This document shows, piece after piece, positions 19,382 through 28,527 of a stretch of 64,000 nt of DNA. The stretch is from NCBI RefSeq assembly GCF_008367235.1, contig NZ_VTZS01000001.1, positions 682,001 through 746,000 on the forward strand. The letters run 5' to 3'. Both the position numbers and the translations under genes were made by a program. The number at the start of each line of letters is the position of its first letter. Position 1 is the stretch's first letter. Source of the stretch: Pareuzebyella sediminis (lineage in GTDB: Bacteria > Bacteroidota > Bacteroidia > Flavobacteriales > Flavobacteriaceae). Below the pieces are notes generated by a model. The model ran no database searches, had not been told where the DNA came from, and was given only the letters and a program-made list of their open reading frames with translations.

Positions 19382-19918
19382 ATGAAATCATCTTTTTTAA
19401 AGACTATCTTGGTCTTTTCGTTTTTTATAATTTATACCGGTGGATTGGCGCAAGTAACCGAAATTATCGTTCCTGATAGTACGGCAAAAATCGACAATAG
19501 ATTAAAGTTTGGTATGGGCTTTGGGCTTAGTTTTGTCGGCGGCACGAATATTGGACTATCACCGAACCTGATTTATCAATTGAGCGATAAGTTTAATATC
19601 GGAGTAGGGGTACAGGGAAACTACACCGCCATCAAGGATTTAAAGCAAACTACGACCTTAGGGGCCAATCTTTTCACGGAATACAGGCCGCTAAAACGCC
19701 TGACTACCTTAATAGAATTTGCCGAATTACACGTTTCGGAGAAAACCGAGACCCCTACCGAAGTCAAGGAAAGTTTTTGGGAGTCCGTACTTTTTATCGG
19801 AGCGGGCCTCAACATTACGGATAAGATAGCCTTGGGTGCCAAATACAACCTACTGTACAAAGAGGATGAAAGTGTTTACACAAGCCCGATTATTCCTTTT
19901 GTGAACATCACCTTTTAA
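19382..19918 (+). CDS. Predicted outer-membrane beta-barrel protein
   Basis: 178 aa. A signal peptide (FLKTILVFSFFIIYTGGLAQ) precedes a chain of amphipathic strands with Gly and aromatic residues (FGMGFGLSFVGGTNIGLSPN, FNIGVGVQGNYTAI, ITDKIALGAKYNLLY). It ends in an aromatic residue (PFVNITF), as outer-membrane barrels do. It resembles the generic flavobacterial porin-like fold; no specific function can be assigned. A single gene with a hairpin at 19938-19959 after the stop. Confidence 0.65.
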   Translation: MKSSFLKTILVFSFFIIYTGGLAQVTEIIVPDSTAKIDNRLKFGMGFGLSFVGGTNIGLSPNLIYQLSDKFNIGVGVQGNYTAIKDLKQTTTLGANLFTEYRPLKRLTTLIEFAELHVSEKTETPTEVKESFWESVLFIGAGLNITDKIALGAKYNLLYKEDESVYTSPIIPFVNITF

Positions 19919-19937
19919 CTTTTCACGGTAAGGCTGT

Positions 19938-19959
19938 GAAGGTAATTCTGCTTACCTTC
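19938..19959 (+). terminator. Hairpin after barrel gene, possible terminator
   Basis: A perfect 8-base stem GAAGGTAA / TTACCTTC with loop TTCTGC starts 20 bases after the stop codon. Only TTT follows, so termination would be weak. Confidence 0.45.
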
Positions 19960-20098
19960 TTTACATGTTATATCTTAATTCTAGACTTTAAAGAATCGAT
20001 ATCTCAAAGAGGGAAGCTGTATTAAAGCTTCAAAATTTATGGGCCATCGGTTTATAAGTAGTTTGGTTGAGTGCTTTATCAGGCAATTGCAACACACG

Positions 20099-21214
20099 TC
20101 AAAACCTTTTTTCGGCCATTCGTTGCAAGTCCGAAGTTGGCACCACTACAATTTCAAAATCGATCACACCCAAGAGTAGTTCCTCTTCCGTGAGGACCTC
20201 TACTTCCCACAGACCTTCCTTTACATTGCTTTTATAAGTATATCCTCGATATCCGCCATCACGACCTCCGGTAATTTCATATCCGATATCTTCAACAATT
20301 TCCCATTCTTGGGTATTCGAATTATACCATTTCCAGCGATGAAATATGGATTTTTCTAAGGCGGTAGGGGCAAATATCGAAGAAAAGACATATACATTTT
20401 CATTTGGACGATAGGCATACCTTAGCTTATGGTCCCTCCAAAATATGAACCACTCATCCTTTTCATAGGAGACTATATACTCCTTATTTCTTACTTCGAT
20501 ATTATGGGCCACTATACCTGCATCTAGGGCCAAAGGTACCGGAGGTATCATTTTTAAAAAATAAAAAAGATTGATCAATAAGTAAATAATGGCCACAAGA
20601 CCGATAAGTTTGGCTAGATTAATTTCAGCTCTAGTACTAGGGCTCACCATATAAATGAGTATGATCAGAAATAGCGTACATCCCAAACTTATCGCTCCCG
20701 AAATCAAGAAAATATCCATATTTATTTTCTTTAGAAAAACGGGTATCATAAAAGTGAAAAAGGTTAGGCTAATAAAGAAATACACGCTAAACTGTAAGTA
20801 TTTGTTGGATATACGCTTTTTCAAAAACTCATTGGCCAATAGTAAAAAAATCAAAATGACAAAAAATGAGGCTGTCTTGGACAAGGAAACACTCCTAGAG
20901 AAATAAATAACGTAGGCGCTTGAAAGTCCACCAAAGAAAAACTGAATGGCTAGCGGAAAATATTCTTCAAACCGCTCTAGAAACGTATTTTTCCATCGTC
21001 CATCGTCCGCAAGATTGTAGAGATATATTGTAACTGTAAGGCTGGTCATATGTAAGCACAAGACCACTAGGTCATACGTTCGGTCTATACGACCAAGGGT
21101 AAAGGAATCAAAAATAAAACCCCCAATAAAAAATAAAAGGGGGGCATATTTTTCATGCTTTCTGATAAACTTACGGAGTTTACTGTTTCTAAACCGAACC
21201 AAAGTCCTTTTCAT
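20099..21214 (-). CDS. Multi-helix membrane protein with C-terminal DUF2914 domain
   Basis: 371 aa. Residues about 20-230 hold seven or so membrane helices (YAPLLFFIGGFIFDSFTLG, LAIQFFFGGLSSAYVIYFS, LIGLVAIIYLLINLFYFL). The soluble C-terminal part has VYVFSSIFAPTALEKSIFHRWKWYN, TGGRDGGYRGYTYKS and GLWEVEVLTEE, which match DUF2914 (PF11141). That domain is thought to lie outside the membrane; its ligand is unknown. Lone gene on the minus strand, divergent from menB. No function is proposed. Confidence 0.75.
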   Translation of the reverse strand: MKRTLVRFRNSKLRKFIRKHEKYAPLLFFIGGFIFDSFTLGRIDRTYDLVVLCLHMTSLTVTIYLYNLADDGRWKNTFLERFEEYFPLAIQFFFGGLSSAYVIYFSRSVSLSKTASFFVILIFLLLANEFLKKRISNKYLQFSVYFFISLTFFTFMIPVFLKKINMDIFLISGAISLGCTLFLIILIYMVSPSTRAEINLAKLIGLVAIIYLLINLFYFLKMIPPVPLALDAGIVAHNIEVRNKEYIVSYEKDEWFIFWRDHKLRYAYRPNENVYVFSSIFAPTALEKSIFHRWKWYNSNTQEWEIVEDIGYEITGGRDGGYRGYTYKSNVKEGLWEVEVLTEEELLLGVIDFEIVVVPTSDLQRMAEKRF

Positions 21215-21431
21215 GGAATTCTATGAAAAATGTGTATGCAAAGAAATGAAAAGGACAAAGAGAAATGGATCTTTTCGGACTTTTTTGTACCTGCAATTCA
21301 AATAACACCCTTTAACGAAGGTATACTCGGTAATTTTATGACCCAAACCTGATTACCCTCATACAAGGACAATGGAACTTCGAAATTCACACAATTTGTA
21401 GTAATTTGCACGGTACAAAAAAACAATTCCC

Positions 21432-22274
21432 ATGCAAAAACCCCAATGGCAAACCGCCATAGCGTTCGAAGATATTACCTATAAAAAATGTGATGGTGTG
21501 GCTCGAATTGCCTTTAATCGGCCCAATGTTCGCAATGCTTTTCGACCCAAGACAACTAGTGAGTTAATTAAAGCCTTTTATGACGCACAGGAAGATACTT
21601 CGATAGGTGTAATTTTACTTTCGGCCGAAGGGCCGTCGACAAAGGATGGAGTGTATTCGTTTTGCAGCGGGGGTGACCAGAAGGCCAGGGGAGAAAAGGG
21701 GTATGTGGGTGAAGATGGAATGCATCGTTTGAATATTCTCGATGTGCAACGTCAGATTCGTTTTATGCCCAAAGCGGTCATTGCCGTTGTACCCGGTTGG
21801 GCCGTTGGAGGTGGTCATAGCTTACATGTGGTTTGCGACTTGACATTGGCCAGTAAAGAGCATGCTATTTTCAAACAGACCGATGCCGACGTGACCAGTT
21901 TTGACGGTGGATATGGCTCGGCTTATTTGGCCAAAATGGTCGGACAGAAAAAAGCCCGTGAAATTTTCTTTCTCGGCCGTAATTATTCTGCTCAGGAAGC
22001 ATATGAAATGGGGATGGTGAATGCCGTGGTTCCCCATGAAGAGTTAGAAGAAACCGCCTACCAATGGGCCCAAGAAATCTTAGCTAAAAGCCCTACTTCT
22101 ATAAAAATGTTGAAGTTTGCCATGAACCTAACAGATGATGGAATGGTGGGGCAACAAGTTTTTGCCGGAGAGGCGACACGCCTGGCCTATATGACGGAAG
22201 AGGCCAAAGAAGGAAGAAATGCCTTTTTAGAAAAGCGAAGGCCCAATTTTGGAAAAGATAAATACCTACCATAA
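21432..22274 (+). CDS. menB: 1,4-dihydroxy-2-naphthoyl-CoA synthase
   Basis: 280 aa, crotonase superfamily. It closes the ring of o-succinylbenzoyl-CoA to DHNA-CoA in menaquinone biosynthesis in the cytoplasm. Seen: FCSGGDQKARG, the oxyanion-hole region GWAVGGGHSLHVVCDLTLAS, and TSFDGGYGSAYLAKMVGQKKAREI with the Asp-Gly-Gly-Tyr-Gly segment that separates MenB from other crotonases. The C-terminus RRPNFGKDKYLP also fits. No other men genes are adjacent, so the pathway is dispersed in this genome. Confidence 0.95.
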   Translation: MQKPQWQTAIAFEDITYKKCDGVARIAFNRPNVRNAFRPKTTSELIKAFYDAQEDTSIGVILLSAEGPSTKDGVYSFCSGGDQKARGEKGYVGEDGMHRLNILDVQRQIRFMPKAVIAVVPGWAVGGGHSLHVVCDLTLASKEHAIFKQTDADVTSFDGGYGSAYLAKMVGQKKAREIFFLGRNYSAQEAYEMGMVNAVVPHEELEETAYQWAQEILAKSPTSIKMLKFAMNLTDDGMVGQQVFAGEATRLAYMTEEAKEGRNAFLEKRRPNFGKDKYLP

Positions 22275-22378
22275 AAGTTTCAATCTGAAGTATCATTTGT
22301 ATGCGTTATCAAAAGCAAAAGCAACCGTGAGGTTTTTGTGATACTTAGTGCCTACTTTTAGTATAATAATTTATAATT

Positions 22379-22801
22379 ATGAAGGCCATCCTCTTTTTTT
22401 CAGTTATACTAATTCTTTTCCTTTCGTGCTCCTCCGATGAAGTAACATCGACAAATGAAGTAGGCATGAGTGAGATGGAAAAGAATGAAAATGGTGAAGT
22501 CAAGCCCTTGACGGGTGATTTTGTTGAAGATACACATCCGACCATGGGAAAAGCTCAAATAAATATTGAGAGAACAGTATTAACCCTCACCAACTTCAAA
22601 AGTGATGACGGGCCGGTTTTAGAACTCTATCTCGCTAATGATTTAAAAGCTTCAAAGTATATTACTTTAGGTGAACTGAAGGGATTGGATGGGAATTACA
22701 CTTATGATCTACCCAAAAATATTAATCTTGAGACGTACAAATACCTTATGGTCTGGTGTGTTGATTTTTCAGTAAGTTTTGGCCATGCGGTCTTGGAATA
22801 A
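22379..22801 (+). CDS. DM13-domain lipoprotein
   Basis: 140 aa. Lipobox FLSC at Cys18, then a Glu/Ser-rich spacer and a DM13 domain at about 45-140: GDFVEDTHPTMGKAQI, LTLTNFKSDDGPVLELYLAND, YTYDLPKNINLETYKYLMVWC and the ending FSVSFGHAVLE. The C-terminal Cys in VWC is the conserved DM13 cysteine proposed to take part in redox chemistry. Anchored in the periplasm or on the surface. Partner unknown; a terminator follows. Confidence 0.85.
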   Translation: MKAILFFSVILILFLSCSSDEVTSTNEVGMSEMEKNENGEVKPLTGDFVEDTHPTMGKAQINIERTVLTLTNFKSDDGPVLELYLANDLKASKYITLGELKGLDGNYTYDLPKNINLETYKYLMVWCVDFSVSFGHAVLE

Positions 22802-22830
22802 GCAAATCGTTTAGGTGATGGTACGAACCA

Positions 22831-22865
22831 AAAAGGGCCTTTCCATTTCTGGAAAAGGCCCTTTT
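22831..22865. terminator. Strong bidirectional intrinsic terminator
   Basis: AAAAGGGCCTTTCCA pairs with TGGAAAAGGCCCTTTT around a TTTC loop, with one unpaired A. A and T runs on the two flanks let it serve the convergent DM13 gene and the serine hydrolase gene. Confidence 0.85.
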
Positions 22866-23034
22866 ATCGAGAACACTATATGAAAATGAAAAAATTAACT
22901 ACTAATTCTAAACTATACCATAAACTTAGCGGGATTTCCTTTTAGGTGAAAATTATTGTTGTGAGATAAGTGAGGTTTGTGGTGTAGGTCTAAGAATATG
23001 ATATAGAAAGAATTATCCTACTCCAAATACAATG

Positions 23035-24363
23035 CTAATCGATAGATGCAATGATGCCCGCCAAAAAAGAGTTTATGTCAAATTCCGGTTCTTCTGCCAA
23101 CCCTGTTCGTACTACCACTATATCTTTTGAAGGAAGAATAAATACCCGCTGCCCTTGAAACCCATTGGCCGAATACATATCCTTGGGAACGTCCGGATAC
23201 TTTCCTCCAGCGTTCAACCAGAAGTGGGCCCCGTAAGTACCGTTCGAACCTTCGGTAGGTGTAGTAATATAATCGACCCAGGTTTCGTCGAAAAGTTGGG
23301 AACCGTTCCATTTTCCCTTGTTGAGGTATAGTAACCCAAATTTCGCCCAATCTCTTGTAGTCGCCCACGCATAGGATGATGCTACAAAATTACCTTTCAT
23401 GTCCGTTTCAATAATCATTGAGTTCATCCCTATCTTATCGATTAGCGCACTGTACGGAAAATCAAGATATTCTTGCAACGAACCGAAACGTTTCCGCAAC
23501 AGTCCTGATAACAAGTTAGAAGTTCCCGAGGAGTAGTTCCATATTTCGGTGGGTGGTGCGATACTTTGCTTTTCGGCCTGAACTGCAGGCATATCACTGG
23601 CAAGAAAAAGCATTTGGGTCACATCTGAAATGGAAGTATAGTCTTCATCCCATTCCAAACCACTTTGCATGCGAAGCAAATGGTTCAGGGTTATTTTTTT
23701 TCTCACATCGTCTTCCCATGCTGGTACGGGGGCTGCCATATTGAGATCCAATTTATCTTGATACTCAAGAATACCATACAAAGTAGCCAAAATACTCTTG
23801 GTCATACTCCATCCTAATATAGGGGTATCCTTAGTAAAACCTTCGGTATAACGCTCGGCCACAATATGGTTTTTATAAGCGACCAAAACGGTTCTAGTCT
23901 TTTGAATTTCAGGCTGTATAAAGGCCGTTTCGACCGCCGATTCTAGCGCATCGTAGTCGATATTGGCAAAAATCGTATCCGTCTGCTCTTTATCGCCATA
24001 TGGGAAGGAACAAGGATTTTCACTGTGCTGTCGATGGGGCACCGGAAAGGTGCTACTTGGTTGGTAGGTATCGTTCACCAACATACAACCTATCCCTTCA
24101 TGACAAACTGTTTTTCGTTTCATCAAGCCATATATCGAAGCTGTAGTGCTTAAACCATTATTTTCTACTTTGGCCAGGCTTATCAACGGCATATTATTGT
24201 CATGCTGAAGTACTGATTCTGGGCTCCTTCCGGTTATGAATACCGTAGAAGCCATATTCTTTGATGCGTAACCCGAAATGATATTGAGTTTAGGGTATTG
24301 TAAAAAAATGACGACCCCTAAGAATAGTGCTGGTATGAGCCAAAGAATTTTTTTTATTTTCAT
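23035..24363 (-). CDS. Membrane-anchored beta-lactamase-fold serine hydrolase (class C type)
   Basis: 442 aa from the ATG at 24363, which gives a normal signal anchor (KIKKILWLIPALFLGVVIFLQ); an upstream ATG would add 11 polar residues. The catalytic Ser-x-x-Lys is SMTK in LGWSMTKSILATLYG. The second-motif Tyr is in WNYSSGTSNLLSGLL, where YxS replaces the usual YxN. The third region is THFWLN-like (GAHFWLNAGG), followed by the typical family ending FQGQRVFILPSKDIVVVRTG. Related proteins are esterases, D-peptidases or beta-lactamase-like hydrolases; resistance is not implied. Substrate unknown. Confidence 0.85.
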   Translation of the reverse strand: MKIKKILWLIPALFLGVVIFLQYPKLNIISGYASKNMASTVFITGRSPESVLQHDNNMPLISLAKVENNGLSTTASIYGLMKRKTVCHEGIGCMLVNDTYQPSSTFPVPHRQHSENPCSFPYGDKEQTDTIFANIDYDALESAVETAFIQPEIQKTRTVLVAYKNHIVAERYTEGFTKDTPILGWSMTKSILATLYGILEYQDKLDLNMAAPVPAWEDDVRKKITLNHLLRMQSGLEWDEDYTSISDVTQMLFLASDMPAVQAEKQSIAPPTEIWNYSSGTSNLLSGLLRKRFGSLQEYLDFPYSALIDKIGMNSMIIETDMKGNFVASSYAWATTRDWAKFGLLYLNKGKWNGSQLFDETWVDYITTPTEGSNGTYGAHFWLNAGGKYPDVPKDMYSANGFQGQRVFILPSKDIVVVRTGLAEEPEFDINSFLAGIIASID

Positions 24364-24450
24364 AAAAATATGATAGTGGTGTTGAAAAAGAAACATCGTA
24401 AAAATAATTCAATTCACGGAACAGTAAATCTTATTTTATAAATTGCCCCT

Positions 24451-25416
24451 ATGAAAGTACTTGTACCTTTAAACATTCCCGATGCCGGTATTGAGCTTAT
24501 GAAAAAGGCAGGCCTTGAAGTGACCAAATGGACCGAAGATCTGCCTATGACCAATCAGCAATTGAACCAAGCGACAAAGCAACATGACGCCCTCTTAAGC
24601 ACGGGTAATTATAGTATCGATGAGGCATTCATAAAGGATAACCGACATTTGAAAATTATCTCTCAGTTTGCGGTAGGTTATGACAATATTGACTTAAAAA
24701 CAGCAACGGAACTGGGTATTCCAGTAGCCAATGCACCCAATGCCATGACCGATGCTACCGCCGATATTGCGTTCGCACTTTTACTCGCTGTCTCTCGAAA
24801 AATGTGCTATATGCACAAAAAGATAGACAAGGGTGAATGGAGTCATTTTCGTCCACAAGCCCACTTAGGTATTGAACTGAAGAATAAAACGGTCGGTATT
24901 TTTGGGTTGGGGAGAATCGGGCTTGAGTTTGCCAAACGTTGCAAAGGGGCCTATGGTATGAAAATTCTTTATTGCAATCGAACCGATAATGACAAAGCGG
25001 AAAAAGAATTGGGAGCAACCAAAGTTTCATTTGAAGACCTTTTGAAATACAGTGATATTATTTCTGCGCATTGTGCCCTGACAGAAGAAACGACCCATAA
25101 ATTTGATATGTCGGCCTTCAATAGCATGAAAGAGTCGGCCATTTTTATCAACACTTCGAGGGGGCCGGTTCATCACGAAATGGATTTGATCAATGCCTTA
25201 AAAACAAAACATATATGGGGGGCGGGGCTCGATGTGACCGACCCTGAGCCAATGAAATCCAACAATCCGCTATTAACTATGGAAAACGTAGCTGTAACTC
25301 CCCATATCGGATCGGCAACGGTCGAAGCACGAAATCGTATGTCGATCTATGCGGCAAGTAATATTATAGCCCTTTATAAGGGAGAAAAAATACCGTATCA
25401 GGTTCATACCTCATAG
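24451..25416 (+). CDS. D-isomer-specific 2-hydroxyacid dehydrogenase (glyoxylate/hydroxypyruvate reductase type)
   Basis: 321 aa, cytoplasmic. The NAD(P) Rossmann motif is GIFGLGRIGLEFAKRC. The catalytic Arg is in FINTSRGPVHHE, the Glu in DVTDPEPM and the His in VAVTPHIGSATVEAR, the standard triad of the family. The pattern closest by eye is GyaR-type glycerate dehydrogenase, reducing glyoxylate or hydroxypyruvate. Only 54 bases separate it from the divergent serine hydrolase start region. Coenzyme preference was not determined. Confidence 0.9.
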   Translation: MKVLVPLNIPDAGIELMKKAGLEVTKWTEDLPMTNQQLNQATKQHDALLSTGNYSIDEAFIKDNRHLKIISQFAVGYDNIDLKTATELGIPVANAPNAMTDATADIAFALLLAVSRKMCYMHKKIDKGEWSHFRPQAHLGIELKNKTVGIFGLGRIGLEFAKRCKGAYGMKILYCNRTDNDKAEKELGATKVSFEDLLKYSDIISAHCALTEETTHKFDMSAFNSMKESAIFINTSRGPVHHEMDLINALKTKHIWGAGLDVTDPEPMKSNNPLLTMENVAVTPHIGSATVEARNRMSIYAASNIIALYKGEKIPYQVHTS

Positions 25417-25541
25417 CGTGCAGCGTCGATAATTTGTTGGGGATGTTACCTTCGTTGAATCATAGATTGTAGGGTATTGTTATCATATGGGTACGATGGG
25501 ATTATGAAACTTCTAAAAAGCTAGCTTTAAAAGACCTTCTT

Positions 25542-25967
25542 ATGAAACCAATCATGCAAGCCAAGGTTTTTATAGTACTTGTTCTGCCTTTTCTCTTAGT
25601 TTGCTGTGGCGGGGCGGATAAAGATTACATTTGGAAAAATAGGGAAGTAACTGTTTCTGCCTATAATTCGTTAGCCTCGCAAACCGTAGGAAACCCTAGT
25701 GTTGCAGCATGGGGCGATACTTTAGTTAATGGTATGAGGGTGGTTGCGGTATCACGCGATTTGATAGGCTTAGGATTAGGCTACGGTACTCAGGTTAAAA
25801 TAGAAGGTCTTAAGGGCATTTATCAGGTCAAGGATAAAATGCACTCAAGATATCGAAACCGTATCGATGTTTTTATGGGCAAAGACCTCGAGAGGGCAAA
25901 GAACTGGGGCCAAAAGAAACTGACCATAGCCTACAGAGTAAAACGCGATACGATAAGAAGCAAATAA
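25542..25967 (+). CDS. 3D-domain (double-psi beta-barrel) lipoprotein
   Basis: 141 aa. Lipobox LLVCC near residue 21. The remainder has VTVSAYNS, GLGLGYGTQVKIEGLKGIYQVKDKM and RIDVFMGKDLERAKNWGQKKLTI, which matches the 3D domain (PF06725) with its conserved aspartates, a double-psi barrel found in MltA-type and Rpf-like peptidoglycan lyases. Gene order and a gap of two bases link it to the amidase gene next in line. Probably acts on, or binds, peptidoglycan; whether it is catalytic alone is unclear. Confidence 0.8.
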   Translation: MKPIMQAKVFIVLVLPFLLVCCGGADKDYIWKNREVTVSAYNSLASQTVGNPSVAAWGDTLVNGMRVVAVSRDLIGLGLGYGTQVKIEGLKGIYQVKDKMHSRYRNRIDVFMGKDLERAKNWGQKKLTIAYRVKRDTIRSK

Positions 25968-25969
25968 TT

Positions 25970-26647
25970 ATGAAGAAACTACTACTCGTTGTATGTGGAA
26001 TGATTTATTTATGGAGTTGTAAATCAAGTAAAGAAGCCTTCAACCCACCTACTATTATCGATACCCCAATTAAATTTAATGAACAGCGAAGGGAACTTAC
26101 ACTGCAATATATGAGGGAAAGGTATGGGCTGGAAAAAGAGGAGCCGACCATTGTTCCAAAAATGATTGTGCTGCACTGGACAGTAATTCCCACACTTAAG
26201 CAATCTTTCGAAGCCTTTGACCCTCCCACCTTACCAGATTGGAGACCAGATATAAAAGGCGTTAGTGGTCTTAATGTGTCTTCCCAATTTTTAGTGGATA
26301 GAGATGGTACCATTTATCGCTTGCTTCCCGAAACTACGATGGCAAGGCACGTAATAGGTTTAAATCATTGCGCCATAGGAATTGAAAACGTAGGCGGTAC
26401 CGAAGAATTACCCTTGACTACGGCTCAAGTTCATTCTAACATACAATTAGTCAATTATTTAGCAACTAAATATGATATAGATTATTTAATAGGGCATTAT
26501 GAATATACGCATTTTGAAGGTCATCCCCTATGGCTAGAAAAAGATGAAGATTATCGCACCCAAAAGACGGATCCAGGGGAAGATTTTATGCAAAAGGTTC
26601 GTGAAGCCACCAAAACCTTTAATTTTGAACCTGTACCCGACAAATAA
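25970..26647 (+). CDS. N-acetylmuramoyl-L-alanine amidase (Amidase_2) lipoprotein
   Basis: 225 aa. Lipobox YLWSC. Zinc-amidase motifs of the PGRP/Amidase_2 fold: MIVLHWTVIPT (first His), the core FLVDRDGTIYRLLPE, ARHVIGLNHCAIGIENVGG, LIGHYEYTHFEG, and TDPGEDF with the last metal-site region. It should cut the amide bond between MurNAc and the stem peptide, in the periplasm. Two bases downstream of the 3D-domain gene and ten bases ahead of the M14 peptidase gene, so the three are probably co-transcribed. Confidence 0.9.
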   Translation: MKKLLLVVCGMIYLWSCKSSKEAFNPPTIIDTPIKFNEQRRELTLQYMRERYGLEKEEPTIVPKMIVLHWTVIPTLKQSFEAFDPPTLPDWRPDIKGVSGLNVSSQFLVDRDGTIYRLLPETTMARHVIGLNHCAIGIENVGGTEELPLTTAQVHSNIQLVNYLATKYDIDYLIGHYEYTHFEGHPLWLEKDEDYRTQKTDPGEDFMQKVREATKTFNFEPVPDK

Positions 26648-26657
26648 TATTTATTAT

Positions 26658-28124
26658 ATGAAAATCAAACTAGGCGTTTTGGCCTTATTCTTTATGCTTT
26701 TTAGTTATGGTCAAAACCAGACCATTACCGCTTCTCTCTACGAAACCTATGATACCTATAAAGAAGCTGCTCTTGACAAGCGCCGCATAAAACATAGCGA
26801 ATTGCAACCCTTAATCAATAGATATCGTGAAAACCCTGATTTTGAGGTGACCAAGGTTGGGGAATCTATAGAAGGCAGGGATCTTTCTTTGATCAGCATA
26901 GGGAAAGGAACAACCGATGTTTTTCTATGGTCGCAAATGCATGGAGATGAACCTACGGCTACACAGGCCATGTTCGATATTTTTAATTTTTTGGCCAGTG
27001 ACGACTTTAAAAATGAAAAGAATACAATTTTAGATTCGCTTCGACTACATTTTCTGCCTATGTTGAATCCGGATGGGGCGGAAGTTTTTCAAAGAAGAAA
27101 CCGATTGGGCATCGATGTAAATAGAGATGCCCTTCGTCTGCAATCTCCAGAGGGAAAGACCTTGAAAAGAGTAAGGGATAGCCTAGAGGCGGCGTTCGGT
27201 TTCAACCTGCATGACCAAAGTACCTATTACAATGCCGAACGCACCGAAAAACCTGCGACAATTTCGTATCTCGCACCCGCCTATAATTATGAAAAAGAAA
27301 TAAACAAAGTACGTGCGAATGCAATGAAGGTCATTGTTTTCATGAACAACATCATTCAAAAATATGCTCCAGGCCAAGTAGGTCGTTATAACGATGACTT
27401 TGAGCCCCGGGCATTTGGCGATAATATTCAAAAATGGGGTACCAGTGCTATTTTAATCGAATCGGGTGGATATCCTGATGATGTGGAAAAGCAAGAGATA
27501 CGAAAGTTAAATTACGTATCGATTCTTTCCGCGATTTACACCATAGCCGAAGAAAGTTACAAGGACATTCCCTTAACAGACTATGAAAAAATTCCTGAAA
27601 ATGACAGAAAATTATTCGACCTAAAAATTGAGCGGGCTACCTATGAACTCTTGGGAGAATCGTACATGCTCGACCTGGGCATTAATAGGCTTGAAGTAGA
27701 CAAGGCAGATCATAACGATTTTTGGTACAGCAGTCGTATTTTAGATCAGGGCGACCTATCTACTTATTATGGTTATGAAACTTTTAATGCCTCTGGATAT
27801 ACGATAAGACCAGGAAAGGTTTATCCTCAAGTAGTACCTTCGCAATCCGAATTGGAGAATTTGGCAATGGATTCCCTTTTACGGTCCGGTTACACCTATG
27901 TGCGTTTGGAAAACATTCCCAATGAACAACTAGAATCCACTTACCCGGTACACCTTATCGGTAAAAAATATAAAGTCCCGGAATTCAATTTGGAAATCGG
28001 TATAAACCCTACATTTCTTCTAGAGAAAAATGGAAAAATCGAGTATGCCGTAATTAATGGGTTTCTTGTCAATGTAGAGAAACCCTTCAATGCTAATCTT
28101 AAAAATGCCATGATCTACCGATAG
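26658..28124 (+). CDS. Secreted M14-family zinc metallopeptidase
   Basis: 488 aa from the ATG at 26658 (signal peptide LGVLALFFMLFSYGQNQ); the open frame extends upstream but that part overlaps the amidase gene and lacks a signal. Zinc site: MHGDEP (HxxE) and the later GFNLHDQS His. The substrate-binding stretch is LPMLNPDGAEVFQRRNRLGIDVNRD and the catalytic Glu is in AILIESGGYPDD. The typical M14 order is complete within the first 300 residues; the last 190 residues form an extra domain of unknown role. It could trim peptidoglycan stem peptides, which fits the amidase and 3D genes upstream; this is inference. Confidence 0.9.
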   Translation: MKIKLGVLALFFMLFSYGQNQTITASLYETYDTYKEAALDKRRIKHSELQPLINRYRENPDFEVTKVGESIEGRDLSLISIGKGTTDVFLWSQMHGDEPTATQAMFDIFNFLASDDFKNEKNTILDSLRLHFLPMLNPDGAEVFQRRNRLGIDVNRDALRLQSPEGKTLKRVRDSLEAAFGFNLHDQSTYYNAERTEKPATISYLAPAYNYEKEINKVRANAMKVIVFMNNIIQKYAPGQVGRYNDDFEPRAFGDNIQKWGTSAILIESGGYPDDVEKQEIRKLNYVSILSAIYTIAEESYKDIPLTDYEKIPENDRKLFDLKIERATYELLGESYMLDLGINRLEVDKADHNDFWYSSRILDQGDLSTYYGYETFNASGYTIRPGKVYPQVVPSQSELENLAMDSLLRSGYTYVRLENIPNEQLESTYPVHLIGKKYKVPEFNLEIGINPTFLLEKNGKIEYAVINGFLVNVEKPFNANLKNAMIYR

Positions 28125-28145
28125 CCTTTTACACTAGGAACAGCT

Positions 28146-28313
28146 TTAGTAGCCGAAACGAATCACGGTATGTGATCCATGAAGGGCCAAAAGCACATAC
28201 GAGTAAACTATTAAGGTGACGATAATTAAAAATAGGGTCAGGGCGGTAACTTTAGACCATCTCGGCATTCCGTTCAAGGCCGTGTTGCGAACTATTACAT
28301 TGAGTACATCCAT
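28146..28313 (-). CDS. Small single-helix membrane protein, hypothetical
   Basis: 55 aa, below usual ORF cut-offs. It starts MDVLNVIVRNTALNGMPRWS and has one long hydrophobic helix (ALTLFLIIVTLIVYSYVLLAL) flanked by Arg/Lys inside and His residues at the other end. The gene fills a stretch otherwise empty between the M14 and OmpA genes. No family is recognised. The positive-inside pattern and reasonable codon use support it; the ribosome binding site is weak. Confidence 0.5.
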   Translation of the reverse strand: MDVLNVIVRNTALNGMPRWSKVTALTLFLIIVTLIVYSYVLLALHGSHTVIRFGY

Positions 28314-28455
28314 AATTTCTAGCTTTACGATTATTCATAGCTGTTCGTATTTAAGGATGTAGGTTTTTGATAAGAACTTTGGAGTGCTCTCACTCAGTAA
28401 ACAAATATTCGGCCATAAACCCTACCGATCGTATTTTTTTTCGTCGAAATGCAAT

Positions 28456-28489
28456 AAAAAAGGAAGAACTGCGACGTTCTTCCTTTTTT
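28456..28489. terminator. Intrinsic terminator after ompA-like gene
   Basis: The perfect 14-base stem AAAAAAGGAAGAAC / GTTCTTCCTTTTTT with loop TGCGAC is downstream of the minus-strand OmpA-family gene, with a T run in both directions. Confidence 0.85.
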
Positions 28490-28527
28490 CAATTTCCAAT
28501 ATAAGCGGCTTTAAGCTTAGGATAGAC

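Noticed and set aside
23035-24363. Antibiotic-resistance beta-lactamase.
   Set aside because: The motif order fits the wider serine hydrolase family and the second motif is altered; resistance cannot be inferred.
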